Source of the DNA: JAHELQ01 sp965603365
GTDB lineage: Bacteria > Acidobacteriota > Aminicenantia > UBA2199
Assembly (NCBI GenBank): GCA_965603365.1
Contig: CBFDCR010000009.1
Coordinates: 39,481-103,480, forward strand
Length of the DNA stretch: 64,000 nt
Reading direction: 5' to 3'
Part shown: positions 37,179 through 49,000 of the stretch, one piece after another
Layout: each line of letters opens with the position of its first letter
Position numbering within the stretch: position 1 is the first letter of the stretch
The notes under the pieces: generated by a model
Seen by the model: only the letters and a program-made list of their open reading frames with translations
The model's database searches: none
What the model was told of the DNA's origin: nothing
Made by a program: the position numbers and the translations under genes

Positions 37179-40100
37179 CTATCCATTAAATGTAAAATCT
37201 GAGTACTCCTCTTCGGAAAACTCTGATTCGCAAAACAACAAATCATGGGAGACCGAAATATCTTCCAGTTTGATGTCTTTATCTCTCAGGATAATTGAAA
37301 TGATCTCTTTAAAGTAGTCGATAAATCTATCGATGGTCTCCCTTTTAAACAATCTCCGGCAATACTGGAAAATGAAAAATAGATGACCGTTCGATTCCCT
37401 GACCTCCAGCGCCAGATCGAATTTCGAGATTACGCCTTCGAATCTGAACGGCGCCAATTTGAGCTCCGGCATATCTTCTCCAGAAATTCCCGCTGAGGGG
37501 CCATCGGCAACCAGCGATACGAATTGAACATCGAACAAGGGATTCCGGCTGGTATCCCGTTCTATTTCAAGTTTTTCGATAAGATCTTCAAATTGGAAAT
37601 CCTGGTTTTCGAAGGCCCTCAACGTGTTTTCCCTGGTCTCTGCCAAAAACTCGCCGAAGGTTTCCTGCTTTTGGGGGAAGCTCCTCAGGGCCAGTGTATT
37701 CACGAAGACCCCTATGATATTATGTAAATCTTCATGCGCTCGGCCGGCCACCGGTGTGCCGATGATTATATCTTCCTGACCACTCAGCTTTGAGAGAAAA
37801 ATATTAAAGATGGCCAGCAGGAGTATGTAAAGCGTCACATCGCTCTCCAGGGCCAATTTTTTCAAAGAGTCATACTCCGTTTTCTCAATAGTAAACCTCA
37901 CGTTGGTTCCTTCAAAACTCTTGACAGAAGGTCTCTTATAGTCGGTGGGTAGGTTCAAAACCGGTATGTCGCCCCTATAGAGGCTTAACCAATACTCTTC
38001 TTGACCTTTCATGGTTTCAACTTCTTTCTGTTTTATCTGCCACCCCGAGTAATCTTTGTACTGGAGCCTGTTTCCCTGTAACTCCTTCCCAAAATATAAT
38101 GCCATCAACTCTTTAATAAATATGTCGAGGGAGATACCGTCAGTTATAATATGGTGCGTATCCCTTACCAGGATATTTCTTCCCCCCTCTATATTAATTA
38201 CCCCAATCCTGAATAACGGGGGCTTACTCAAATCATATGGCCTGATAAAATTCTCTATTAACTCTTTAACTTTGTCTTCACCGGTTTCATAATACTCGAC
38301 AGCGTCTGCCACTTTCACCCCGGGAAGAACCTTCTGAACCGGTTCTTCGGCAATCATCTCGATCGATGTTCTCAAAATTTCGTGTCTTTGGGTCAATGCC
38401 GACAACACCCTCTCCAGTTTCTCCATGTCAATTTCATCCTCAAATAAGGATACCAATGTTTCGTTATAACCGATACTGTCCCTCTGGAGCTGCTGTAAAA
38501 CATACATTCGCCTCTGGGAAGCCGACACCGGGTAGTACTCCCTCTTTTCAACCGGTTCGATTGATCGGTACTCCTCTTTTTCCGCCCTATTTATAAATGT
38601 GGAAAGGTCGGAAATCGTGGGCATCTTAAAAAATTCTGCCAGGGATATCTTTACTGCAAATTCCCTGTGAATCTTCGCTATCATGGTGATCGCCTTTAAC
38701 GAGTCTCCACCCAACTCGAAAAAGTCATCCGTAATGCCCAGCGGTTCAATGCCAAAGAATTTTTGCCAGGTGTCGACCAGTTTTTGTTCGACTTCATTGC
38801 CGGGTTCTACATAAGTACCCATCAGGTTCGGCCTATTCATCGCTGCCGGGGGTTTTTCGACAGGGACTCTCCGCTGAATTCTCTCTTCAAGATCCCATCG
38901 GGAAACGATGACCTGGGGGATCGAATCGATTGAGAGAATCCTGTGAAAAGCCTGCCGGGTCTCCTGGGGAGTAGAACCTTCCCAGTTTAAACTGATCCAC
39001 CAGGAGGCGCCCCGAAGACTCTGCTTATAGGCAAAGGCATCCATAAATGTACTGGCCGCAGCATAGGCAGACAGGCCGCCGCCGCCCAAAATGGATACGA
39101 TTGAAGAGGTGAGCAGGCAGAAGTCGAGTGAACGTCCCTGCAAGACCTTCTCCAGTACATACAACCCGTAAATTTTCGGCCTGAAATGCCACTCGCACTC
39201 CCTGTATCCCAGATGGGAGATAATCACCGAAGATTCAAGGCTGGTCATTCCGGCCGCATGGATTACGCCGTCCAATCGGCCAAATCTTTTATCAATCTGT
39301 TCCATCACCCGGTACATATCGCCTTCGTCAGCCACATCCCCTTTCACAATCAGCACTTCTGAGCCCAACTCTTCCAGTTGCAAAACCCTTCTCATCTTCC
39401 TGCCGACTTCGTCTTCATCGGCGTGGCTCTCCAGCCACTGCTGCCAATATTCCCATTCCGGCAGGCCGCTGCGGCCCGTCAATACCAGTCTGGCTTTTAC
39501 CGTTTGGGCCAGGTATAAGGCACGCTCCAGGCTGTCCCTTCCCAGGCCGCCGGTGATCAGGTAAACGCCAGCCGGTTTTAACTTCATCGGGCATCCCGGG
39601 CGCTGTTTTAGGGGAAGGGACTCGAAACACTGTACCCAGCGCGAAGTGCCGCGGTAGGCGACGATTGGCTCTTTGGTTTCGTAGAGAAGTTCAGCCATCA
39701 GATGGGCAGCGATTTTTTTTCCGGCCCCGGGGTCTTCATCGGGAATCATGACGTCGATACAGCGGCAGGATATATTGGGGTACTCCTGGGGAATGGTCCC
39801 GGCCAGTCCAAGGATGGTTGTCTTTTCGGGAACTACCGCCTCCCCTTCCTGGACAGCCACCAAATGGTTGGCAACAATCGTTACCCGAATCGGGCTGTTT
39901 TCAGCCTTCTCCTGGACCGGGGCGAGAGTTTGAATAAAAAATAGTAAACTGTAAAATCCCGCCTCCTGGTATTTTAAAAACGACTCTTTTCCCTGGGGAA
40001 TATCCTGGAAAGGGGAGAGGCTCCAGAGATGGATAACCGCGCTGATGTTTTTGTGGTCTGCGATCATGTGCTTGAGCAGTTGGTCGTAGTCTTCGATTGT

Positions 40101-43028
40101 ATTGGCCCGGATGGCATAATTGTGATCGTCGAACCGGTGAAATTGTTCGCCTCTCCTGACTGCCACCACTTCGATACCCTTCTCCTTTAGTCCGGCGCCA
40201 AGGTTTTCAGCGATGCCGCAGTCGTCCATAAATACCAGCCAGTGTCCCGCCTTTGCCGCTTCACTCTCGTTTTGCAGAATAAGGGGAGAGACCGTCCGTT
40301 TAAAGGAAGGTATATAAAACCAGTCCGAAATATCCGCGGCCCGGCCCACTTGAGATTGCTCGAGTAAGCGAGCAGCTCCCTTTTTAAGAAAATCTTTATC
40401 ATTCTTAAATAACTGTCGTTCAAACGGATAGTTGGGCAGTGAGAGACGTGACCTTCTCTCCTGTGCCCAGAAATGCGGCCAATCGACCGGCTGCCCGAAT
40501 AACCATAACCGGGCGATCCTGGTCAACAAATAGTACACATCGTTGACCTCTTTATCCTGGGGCCGTACCAGGTTTTCCACCCGCTGTCCCTTTTGCTGAT
40601 CCATATACCGGGACACCAGTGCCTTCAAATCACGGCCGGGACCGATTTCGATGAAAATGGTCCGGGGCTCGGCGGCAAGCCTCTGGATGCCGTCGGCGAA
40701 GCGGACGGTGTTTCCCAGGTGTCTGGCCCAATACCCGGGATCGTTTGCCTCTTCATCGCCGATCCAGGTTCCCGTTACATTCGATATATATTTTATGTTC
40801 GGTTTTTTTAAATCGAAGCCGACACAATTTTTTTCAAACTCTTTCAATATCGGCTCCATCATCCGGGAATGCAGGGCATGTGAAGTTTTCAAACGCATGC
40901 ACAACAGTTTCTTCCTCTGCATCTCCCCCTCAAGGGTGTCGATATCTTTGCTCGAACCGGCCACAATACACGACGGGCCATTATCGATGGCAACCGATAG
41001 TTCATTATTCAGCAGTGGTTTCAAGTCTTTTTTGGGAAGAGGAACACTCAACATGCCGCCCTCAGGTACCTGATCGAGCAATCTTCCCCTGGTAAGAATT
41101 AATTTCAGGGCATCCGCCAATGAGATAACCCCGGCTGTGCAGGCGGCGACATATTCGCCGAAACTGTAGCCGATCATCGCCCCGGGCCTGATGCCCCACT
41201 CTATCAACATTTTCGCCAGGGCGTATGAAAACACGAAGTTAACCTGCTGGGCGATTGCGGTGCTGCCAATGAGTCGGGCGGCATCTTCCCCTTCACCCCT
41301 GTCCGGATAGAGGATATCCTTGATGTTGGAACCCAGGGATTGTAAGATCTCGAAGCAGCGGTCCATCTCCTTCCGGAAAACCGGCTCTCCCTCATAGATT
41401 CCCCGTCCCATGTTCACATACTGGGAGCCGAGACCGGCAAACAAAAAAATAGTCGAACATCCCTCTTTGGGAATTTCAAAAACCCCGGTTTCCTGCTCCA
41501 CCGCCTCATCCAGGCTGGCGCACACAAAGGCCTGGCGGTATGGTAATGGATGTCTGCCCACCGTCAACGTATAGGCCACATCGGCGATATTTCGTTCAGG
41601 GTGCTGCTTAAAAAATTCCACCAGGTTCCTGGACAGACGGTGCAGGGCCGGTTCTGTTTTGGCGGAGAGGGCGATAATGTGGAATGGCCGACTGCTGCTG
41701 GATGTCTGTACCGGCGGGGCCTCTTCCAGGACCGCGTGGGCGTTGGTTCCGCCGATACCGAAAGAGCTCACCCCGGCCCGCCGCCGATGTCCGTCGCTCT
41801 TCCACCCGGTCAACCGTCTCACCACGAAGAAAGGACTGTGCTCAAAGTCGATTTTGGGGCTGTGGGAGTTAAAGTGCAGGCTGGGGGGGAGTAACTGTAG
41901 GTGCAGTGCCAGGGCTGTTTTGATAAAACTGGACACACAGGCGGACATATCGAGGTGGCCGAAGTTGGTTTTTACAGAGCCGATGCCGCAGAATCCCGTT
42001 TTCGTGGTATTAAAGGCCAGCTTTAGGGCCTCGATCTCAATGGGGTCTCCCAGGGTTGTGCCGGTGCCGTGGGTCTCGACATAACCGATGCTTTCCGGTT
42101 CGACCTCTGCCATTTGTTGGGCCTGCCTGATGACTGCTGCCTGGCCTTCGATGCTGGGTGCGGTAAAACTGGCTTTATTCATGCCGTCGTTATTAATGGA
42201 GGAACCTTTGACCAGCGCATAGATATGATCGCCATCTTCGACAGCATCATCGAGACGTTTCAGCACCACGACGCCAACGCCGCAGCCAAAGATGGTTCCC
42301 CTTGCCTCCGCATCGAAGGCCCGGCAATGTCCGTCTGGCGAAAAGACCATCCCTTCTTCATAGATATAGCCCCCACGATTATTGGTGGTCACGGTGACGC
42401 CGCCCGCCAGTGCCATGTCGCATTCCCCGCTCAACAGCCCCTGACAGGCCATATGAATCGCCACCAACGAGGTGGAACAAGCGGTCTGGATGTTGACCAC
42501 CGGCCCCGATAGATTGAGTCTGTGAGCCACCCGGTTGGCCATTGAATCCCGGTGGTACAACCAGAATGAGTCGAACAAGCCCAGATCGGAAGTCTTGCCT
42601 GACAACAGACAATGGGCCTCCCAGAAAAAATTGGACGAAGCCCCGGCATAACAGCCGATTAGCTTATTGTAAGCATAGGGATCGTAACCACTATCTTCCA
42701 GGGCATGCCAGGCACATTCATGAAAGATCCGGGTCTGGGGGTCCATGATGTCGGCCTCTCTGGGGGTATAGTCGAAAAACAGGGCATCAAAATACTCGAC
42801 ATCATCCAGAACGCCGCTGGCCCTGACATAGTTTTGATTTTCCATCAACCGGGGGTTGATCCCGGATTCCAGCAATTCCCCTTCCGAAAAGAAGTCTATG
42901 GACTCTATGCCCCCTTTCAGATTATCCCAGAATTCATCGATTGTCCTGGAACCGGGAAATCTGGCGGCCAGGCCGATGACGGCAATTTCCAGGCCTGTTC
43001 TTGTATTGTCTTCAGTTGATCTGTTCAT
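37179..43028 (-). CDS. Hybrid PKS-NRPS: KS-AT-KR(degenerate)-ACP-C with DFTF tail
   Basis: A 1949-residue subunit. The ketosynthase has TACSTS near 184. The acyltransferase has GYSFGEY near 622 and HALH near 717-720. The ketoreductase-like domain has a cofactor loop reading TGGLGRDS (near 1160), losing the last glycine of TGxxGxxG, and its catalytic Asn is Ser (YAAAS near 1322-1326); the Ser and Tyr remain, so activity is doubtful. The ACP has LGGDS near 1443, and a complete condensation domain has HHIITDG near 1624. It elongates the chain after the glycine-loading module and hands it through its C domain to the serine-loading protein downstream. The C-terminus reads SDFTFNG, a variant of the DFxF tail. 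The start lies inside the upstream gene (17-base overlap). Confidence 0.94.
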   Translation of the reverse strand: MNRSTEDNTRTGLEIAVIGLAARFPGSRTIDEFWDNLKGGIESIDFFSEGELLESGINPRLMENQNYVRASGVLDDVEYFDALFFDYTPREADIMDPQTRIFHECAWHALEDSGYDPYAYNKLIGCYAGASSNFFWEAHCLLSGKTSDLGLFDSFWLYHRDSMANRVAHRLNLSGPVVNIQTACSTSLVAIHMACQGLLSGECDMALAGGVTVTTNNRGGYIYEEGMVFSPDGHCRAFDAEARGTIFGCGVGVVVLKRLDDAVEDGDHIYALVKGSSINNDGMNKASFTAPSIEGQAAVIRQAQQMAEVEPESIGYVETHGTGTTLGDPIEIEALKLAFNTTKTGFCGIGSVKTNFGHLDMSACVSSFIKTALALHLQLLPPSLHFNSHSPKIDFEHSPFFVVRRLTGWKSDGHRRRAGVSSFGIGGTNAHAVLEEAPPVQTSSSSRPFHIIALSAKTEPALHRLSRNLVEFFKQHPERNIADVAYTLTVGRHPLPYRQAFVCASLDEAVEQETGVFEIPKEGCSTIFLFAGLGSQYVNMGRGIYEGEPVFRKEMDRCFEILQSLGSNIKDILYPDRGEGEDAARLIGSTAIAQQVNFVFSYALAKMLIEWGIRPGAMIGYSFGEYVAACTAGVISLADALKLILTRGRLLDQVPEGGMLSVPLPKKDLKPLLNNELSVAIDNGPSCIVAGSSKDIDTLEGEMQRKKLLCMRLKTSHALHSRMMEPILKEFEKNCVGFDLKKPNIKYISNVTGTWIGDEEANDPGYWARHLGNTVRFADGIQRLAAEPRTIFIEIGPGRDLKALVSRYMDQQKGQRVENLVRPQDKEVNDVYYLLTRIARLWLFGQPVDWPHFWAQERRSRLSLPNYPFERQLFKNDKDFLKKGAARLLEQSQVGRAADISDWFYIPSFKRTVSPLILQNESEAAKAGHWLVFMDDCGIAENLGAGLKEKGIEVVAVRRGEQFHRFDDHNYAIRANTIEDYDQLLKHMIADHKNISAVIHLWSLSPFQDIPQGKESFLKYQEAGFYSLLFFIQTLAPVQEKAENSPIRVTIVANHLVAVQEGEAVVPEKTTILGLAGTIPQEYPNISCRCIDVMIPDEDPGAGKKIAAHLMAELLYETKEPIVAYRGTSRWVQCFESLPLKQRPGCPMKLKPAGVYLITGGLGRDSLERALYLAQTVKARLVLTGRSGLPEWEYWQQWLESHADEDEVGRKMRRVLQLEELGSEVLIVKGDVADEGDMYRVMEQIDKRFGRLDGVIHAAGMTSLESSVIISHLGYRECEWHFRPKIYGLYVLEKVLQGRSLDFCLLTSSIVSILGGGGLSAYAAASTFMDAFAYKQSLRGASWWISLNWEGSTPQETRQAFHRILSIDSIPQVIVSRWDLEERIQRRVPVEKPPAAMNRPNLMGTYVEPGNEVEQKLVDTWQKFFGIEPLGITDDFFELGGDSLKAITMIAKIHREFAVKISLAEFFKMPTISDLSTFINRAEKEEYRSIEPVEKREYYPVSASQRRMYVLQQLQRDSIGYNETLVSLFEDEIDMEKLERVLSALTQRHEILRTSIEMIAEEPVQKVLPGVKVADAVEYYETGEDKVKELIENFIRPYDLSKPPLFRIGVINIEGGRNILVRDTHHIITDGISLDIFIKELMALYFGKELQGNRLQYKDYSGWQIKQKEVETMKGQEEYWLSLYRGDIPVLNLPTDYKRPSVKSFEGTNVRFTIEKTEYDSLKKLALESDVTLYILLLAIFNIFLSKLSGQEDIIIGTPVAGRAHEDLHNIIGVFVNTLALRSFPQKQETFGEFLAETRENTLRAFENQDFQFEDLIEKLEIERDTSRNPLFDVQFVSLVADGPSAGISGEDMPELKLAPFRFEGVISKFDLALEVRESNGHLFFIFQYCRRLFKRETIDRFIDYFKEIISIILRDKDIKLEDISVSHDLLFCESEFSEEEYSDFTFNG

Positions 43029-46000
43029 GGTCCGTGTATCTTCGTTTTATTCTCTGTTTGATACGATCTTTACCTCTGCGAAACTCTTCGGTTCTGTCTG
43101 TCTTCCTGGCAAAGTGGTCCATACCTGAATCCCCCTGCATTAAATATTTTGCCAGGGAACTGACGGTCAGGTATCTATAGACCACCACCACCGGGATGTC
43201 TAAATTCAACACCTCTTTGATCTTAGTATTCAAGGAGATCACCCCCATTGAATTACCGCCCAGGTCAAAAAAATTATCGTGTACCCCCACTTTATCCACC
43301 CTCAATACCTCACGCCAGATTTCGGTCAACGTCATTTCCAGTTCGGTTTCGGGGGGCGTATATTCGACCTCCGTGCCGATCATCATGCCGTCCGATTCCA
43401 GTGCCTTGTGGTCGACCTTCCCGTTGGCCATCAAGGGGAGGGCCTCCAATCGAATAAAATAGGAAGGGATCATGTATTCCGGCAACTTAAGGGAGAGATA
43501 TTCTCTCAATTCGGCAGCATCAAAATCGTCACTGCCGTTGGTGGGGATAATATAGGCAAAAATACTCTTCTCTCTTTTATTATCGCTTTTTACCGTTACC
43601 AGGGCGTCCTTGATATCCCCTCTCTTTAACAATTGGCTCTCGATTTCTCCCGGCTCGATCCTGAATCCCCTGACTTTTACCTGGTGGTCGATTCTGCCCA
43701 GAATCTCCAATTCTCCATCCGGCAGCCAGCGCACCAGGTCACCGCTGCGATATAGGCGTGGAGATCCGGGGCTGAGGTGTTGATTCGGGCTAAATTGCCC
43801 TGCAGTTAAGTCCGGGCGATTGAGATAGCCCCTGGACAGCCCGGCCCCGCCGATGTACAATTCCCCGGCCACACCGATGGGCGTCGGGAACCCATTGTTG
43901 TCCAATACGTAAGTGGTGGTATTGGCGATAGGTTTACCGATATTCAACTGTACATCTTTTCCCGTTACATCTCTGGCCGTAGACCATATCGTGGTCTCCG
44001 TCGGGCCGTATAGGTTAAATATCTTACCCTGCACGATCTTTCTCGCCTCCTCCAGTAAGGGTTGGGGAAACAGTTCGCCCCCCACCAATAAATACTTTAA
44101 AGGTGTCAAAATCCGTTTGGCCTCCGGGCTGGATACGATTAGTTGCAATTTTGAAGGGGTAACTTGCAGTATCGTTACTCTTTTACTCTCCACCGCCAGG
44201 GCCGCGGCCCTGGAGTTCAGTTGTTCTTCCCGGCTGCCGATGACTACGGCGGTGCCCGCAGTTAAGGGTACCAGCGTCTCTAAGCCGAATATATCGAACG
44301 ATATGGTGGTCAGGGAGAGTGCACAATCCTTCTGGGAAAATTCTATCAGACCGGTCATAGCCTTTATAAAATTCACCACCGCCCGGTGTTGGATCATAAC
44401 TCCCTTGGGATTCCCGGTAGAGCCGGATGTATACGTTACATAAACCAGGTCGGCCGCCCTATTGACCGGCTCTATGGTTACCGATTCGGAACCGTCAAGA
44501 GGAAAGTCATCCAGGTTGAGGCAGTGGCACATATCGCCGAAGGTGGCGCTGAAACGTTCCTGGGTTACCAGCAATGCTGCCTGGCTGTCTTTCAGCATAT
44601 ATTTGACCCGTTCTTCGGGGAAATCGGGATCGATGGGTAAATAGGCTCCACCGGCTTTCAAGATCCCCAGTATTGCCAGCATCATTTCAACGGACCGTTC
44701 CACCATGAGGGCCACGATGCTGTTGGCCCCGACCCCTCTATCTCTTAACTCTGCGGCCAGCCGGTTTGCCTGATCATTGCACGCTTCAAAGGAGAGCCGG
44801 CATTCCTGGTAGACCAGGGCAGGCTGGAGCAGGGAGCCGTTTACCCGACTTTCGAATAAGCCATGAACCGTTTGCTCCTGGGGGTATGGGGCCGCAGTGT
44901 TATTAAAGGTGTACAAAATTTGTGTCCTCTCCTCATCGGTTAAAATTTCGATTTCACCGATCTTGCTGTCCCACCCTTGCCGCACAGAGGCCAGGATTGC
45001 CCTTAAATATTTGATCATTCGTCCGATGGAATCGATGTTAAACAACTTCGTACAGTACTCAAACGTCAAATAGAGGTTATCGTGGGACTCCACCGCGATT
45101 AAAGTCAGATCAAACTTCGATATTTTACCCGGCCTGGCGTAAGGCCTGGCTTCCAAATCGGAGATTTTTGCCTCTGGTAGGCCTTCGGGTTGTACGTCCA
45201 TATTCTGCAAAATGAACATCACATCAAACAGGGGATTACGGCTCATGTCACGATTAACCGCCACCCTCTCAATGAGATCTTCAAATTGGTAGTCCTGGTT
45301 CTCAAACGCTTTCAGGGTGATGTCCTTAATTTCCCCCAGGTATTGGGCAATCGTCTTCCCTCCCACCGGCTGGCTCCTGATGACCAGGGTATTGATAAAA
45401 ACGCCGATGATGGACTGGAGATCCTCATGTCTTCTACCGGCGGTGGGCGTGCCCACGATAATATCGGTTTGGCCACTCAATTTTGCCAACAACAGGGTAA
45501 AAGCCGGGACCAACAGCATGAACAGGGTGAGATCGTTCTCCAATGCCAGCTCTTTCAATCTCTTTGTTTCATTAATCCCCAGTTCAAAGCCGACCGTATT
45601 ACCAAGAAAACTCTGCAAGGGGGGTCTGGGAAAATCCGTGGGCAGCTCCAGTACCGGCAGTTCACCGGTAAACTCCGCCAGCCAGTACTCTTCCTGCTCT
45701 TTGAGACTTCCCTGCGTTCGCTGCATTTGCTGCCAGCGGGTATAATCCTTATACTGGACCCTAAGGGGGGCCAACTCCCGGTTTGCGTACAGGGCGGTAA
45801 ATTCCTTGATAAAAAGTTCGCTGGAGACACCGTCGGTGATGATGTGGTGCATGTCTATCATAAAAACGTATTTTTTCTCACCTGTCTGGATGACGCCCAC
45901 CCGCATAAAGGGCGGCCGACTCAAGTCAAAGGGCTGGACAAAACGCTCCACTATCGGTTTTACGCCATCCGCCTCGGCTTTATAGTAATTGACGGCAAAC

Positions 46001-49000
46001 TCCACCTCGCCGTGGATCCGCTGGCACAGATCGCTGCCGATCATGGTCATCCCGGTACGCAGACTTTCGTGTCTCCGAATCAGTTGAGAGAGAGCCTTTT
46101 CCAGGCGGTTTCGCTCCAACTCACCGTCCAATGCCACCACCTGGAATTCGTTGTACCCGAGACTGTTTTTATCCATAATTTGTAGGAAATACAATCTCTT
46201 CTGGGCCGACGATACAGGGTAATACTCCCGCTTCTCTACCGGATTGATCGCCACGAAGTCGCTGATTTCTGCGCTGTCGATATACTCGACAATCTTCTCG
46301 ATGGTGGGTCGTTTAAAAAATTCGGTCAGCGGTATAACCACATTCAGTTTCTTATGAATCCTGGCTATCACGGTGACGACTTTTAGAGAGTCTCCCCCCA
46401 CCTCGAAGAAATCATCCTTAATACCCAACCGGGCAAAGCCGAATAGGTGTTCCCAGATGGTCACCAGCGTCTTCTCGACCGGGTTGCCCGGCGCCACATA
46501 GGGGGTAGACAGTTCCGGCCGGGGCTTCAATGCCCGGTGACCCCTCTCCCGGGAATCATCGTCCTTCCTGGTGGACTCCAGTTGAACCCACTCTGCGATT
46601 CTTTTTTGCAGCGCCCCGGCCGAGATAATCACCTGGTTGGTGCGGCCATGTTTTAAAATCCGGCGAAGGGTTTCAACGCCCTCTGCCGCCGTCATCAACA
46701 GTTCCTCTACAGACTCCCCCAGCGCGGAGGTGTTCACCCTGCTGTCGTCTCCCGGCTGCCAATCCCCCCAGTTGACAACGGTCCAGGCCGTGCAATTATC
46801 CCGGTTGAAGCGGTATACAAAGGCATCCATAAACATGTTGGCGGCACTGTAGGCTGAAAATCCCAGGCCCCCCAGGATGCTGGCCGGTGACGATATCAAC
46901 AAACAAAAATCCAGGGGCCTGTTCTTAAAGATCTCTTGCAGCACCAGGAGTCCGTATACTTTGGCTTGAAACTGGACCTGGATGTCGTTTTTGGTCAGGC
47001 TGTTGATGGTTCGGAAACCGGCCGGGTCCATCACACCGGCGGCATGAATGATGCCGTTTATGACCCCAAAATGCCTCTCTGCGTCGGCAACTGTCTTCTG
47101 CATCTCCTCTTTATCTGCCGCATCAACGGCGAAGGTCATGACCTCTCCACCCGCCTTTTCCAATGCCAGGACCTTCTCTATTTTCCGGGCCAGCCTATCG
47201 TTATTGCCGTGGGCGGCGCTGTATGTCCCCCATTCAGACCGGGGGGGCAACTCCGTGCGCCCTGTCAGCACCAGTCTGGCCCGAAATGAGGCGGCCAGAT
47301 ACCTGGCCAGGATAAATCCCACATTGCCCAGGCCGCCGGTAATGAAGTACACGCCCCGCTCTCTCAAGCGGGGGATATCGCCGTCCACCGGTTCCAGGCG
47401 AATCGGCCTGTAGGCCTCTGCCCAGCGGTAGTAACCCCGGTAGGCGACCACGTTATCGGGAGATTTGGTGGAGAACTCCTCCAATAGGGAATCGATCAAT
47501 TTCTCCCCTGCCCGGCTAAGGGATTTTGGCGCGACGATGTCGATGCAGCGGCATTTGATATTGACAAATTCCTGGGGAATGCAGCGGGCCAATCCCAGTA
47601 CCGTCGCCCTTCCCGGGTACAACTCCTCCTCCCCATTCACTTCATGGATGCCGCTGGACAGGATATAGATATTGATCTCATCTTTAAATTGCTGCTTTCC
47701 GACCGCCTGCGCCAGGTATAGAAGGCTGAATAATCCCAGGTCCTGGGCCTCATCCCCAGAGGGGCTGCCCCCCACACCCCATAGATGGACGATGGTGACC
47801 GGTATACTGTTTATGGCGCGAAGCTCATTCAATAGGGCGTCGTAGTGACCAGGCTGCCGGGGATCGATGGTATAGCCATGTTTGTCCTGTTTCAAAAAGT
47901 CCGAACCCTTCGCCACGGTGACGACATGCCCTCTTTCCCGGCGGAGCCGTTTTACCAGTTCCTGGCAGAAAGCCGAACCATTGGTAAAAACAAGACAGCA
48001 TGAGCGTTCCGGTATGCCGATGGCCTGGCCGGGAGCCAGTTGAGACCGCTCCCACTGCAACAAGGAGAACCAGTCGGCAATATCCGGCTGCTTTTTTACC
48101 GACTGCTGTCCGGCTCGCCTATCAAAAGAGTTCTTGATCCGGGCATCCACATCATCTATCCAATAGCTCTGCCGCTCAAAGGGGTATGGGGGCAGCGATA
48201 TCCGCCGCCTCTTTTCATCGCCATAAAAGCCCGGCCAGTCTATGGGGACGCCGTAAAGCCAGAGCCGGCCCAACTGCCTTAAGAGATATTTGACATCCGC
48301 TGTCTCCTCCTGGGCAGGTCTGGCAAGGTTCATCACATATTGATCCGAATCATCTTCCAGGCAGCCGGAAACCAGGGAACCCAATTCTCCTTCACAGCCG
48401 ATTTCCACGAACAGGCTGCCTTTTTTCCCGGTCAATGCCCTGACACCCTGGCCGGGTTTGACCGTTTCCAGCAGATGCTTCAGCCAATAACGGGAACTCG
48501 TAACGTCGGCATCTTTGATCACTTTACCGGTCTTAGGGGAGATCAAGGAAATCCGGGGACTCTGCAAATTGAATGATTTGATTTTATCCTCACACTCCCG
48601 GGCCAGGGCGATACTCAACCTCTGATCTTCGGGCAGTGTCTGAATCGACTGGACACTGTAAACGAGCCACGTCAACGCATCTTCGAGAGAGAAAACCCCG
48701 GAAATGCAGGCGGCCGTAATTTCTCCGGCGTTACAGCCGATCAAGCCGTAGGGTTTTAGCCCCCACTTCATCAATAACTTTGCCAGGGCATACCCATAGA
48801 TAAAGCGAATGACCGGCCCGATTTCCGGCCGCTTGATCTCTATCCCGGCCTTTGCCTCTTCGTTCGCCTGGGGGTAGAGAATCCGTTTAAAGTCTGGCTG
48901 GGCCAATGGTTGGAGGAGCATCAGACAGTGATCGACCTCCTCTTTAAAGGTGGATTCGTGCCGATACAGCGCTAATCCCATATTCACGTATGTTTCGGCC

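Noticed and set aside
45190..46185. Open frame of 331 codons on the + strand
   Set aside because: It lies entirely antisense to the C domain of the KS-KR-C-A subunit, has no recognisable motifs, and similar long antisense frames occur throughout the GC-rich synthetase genes.
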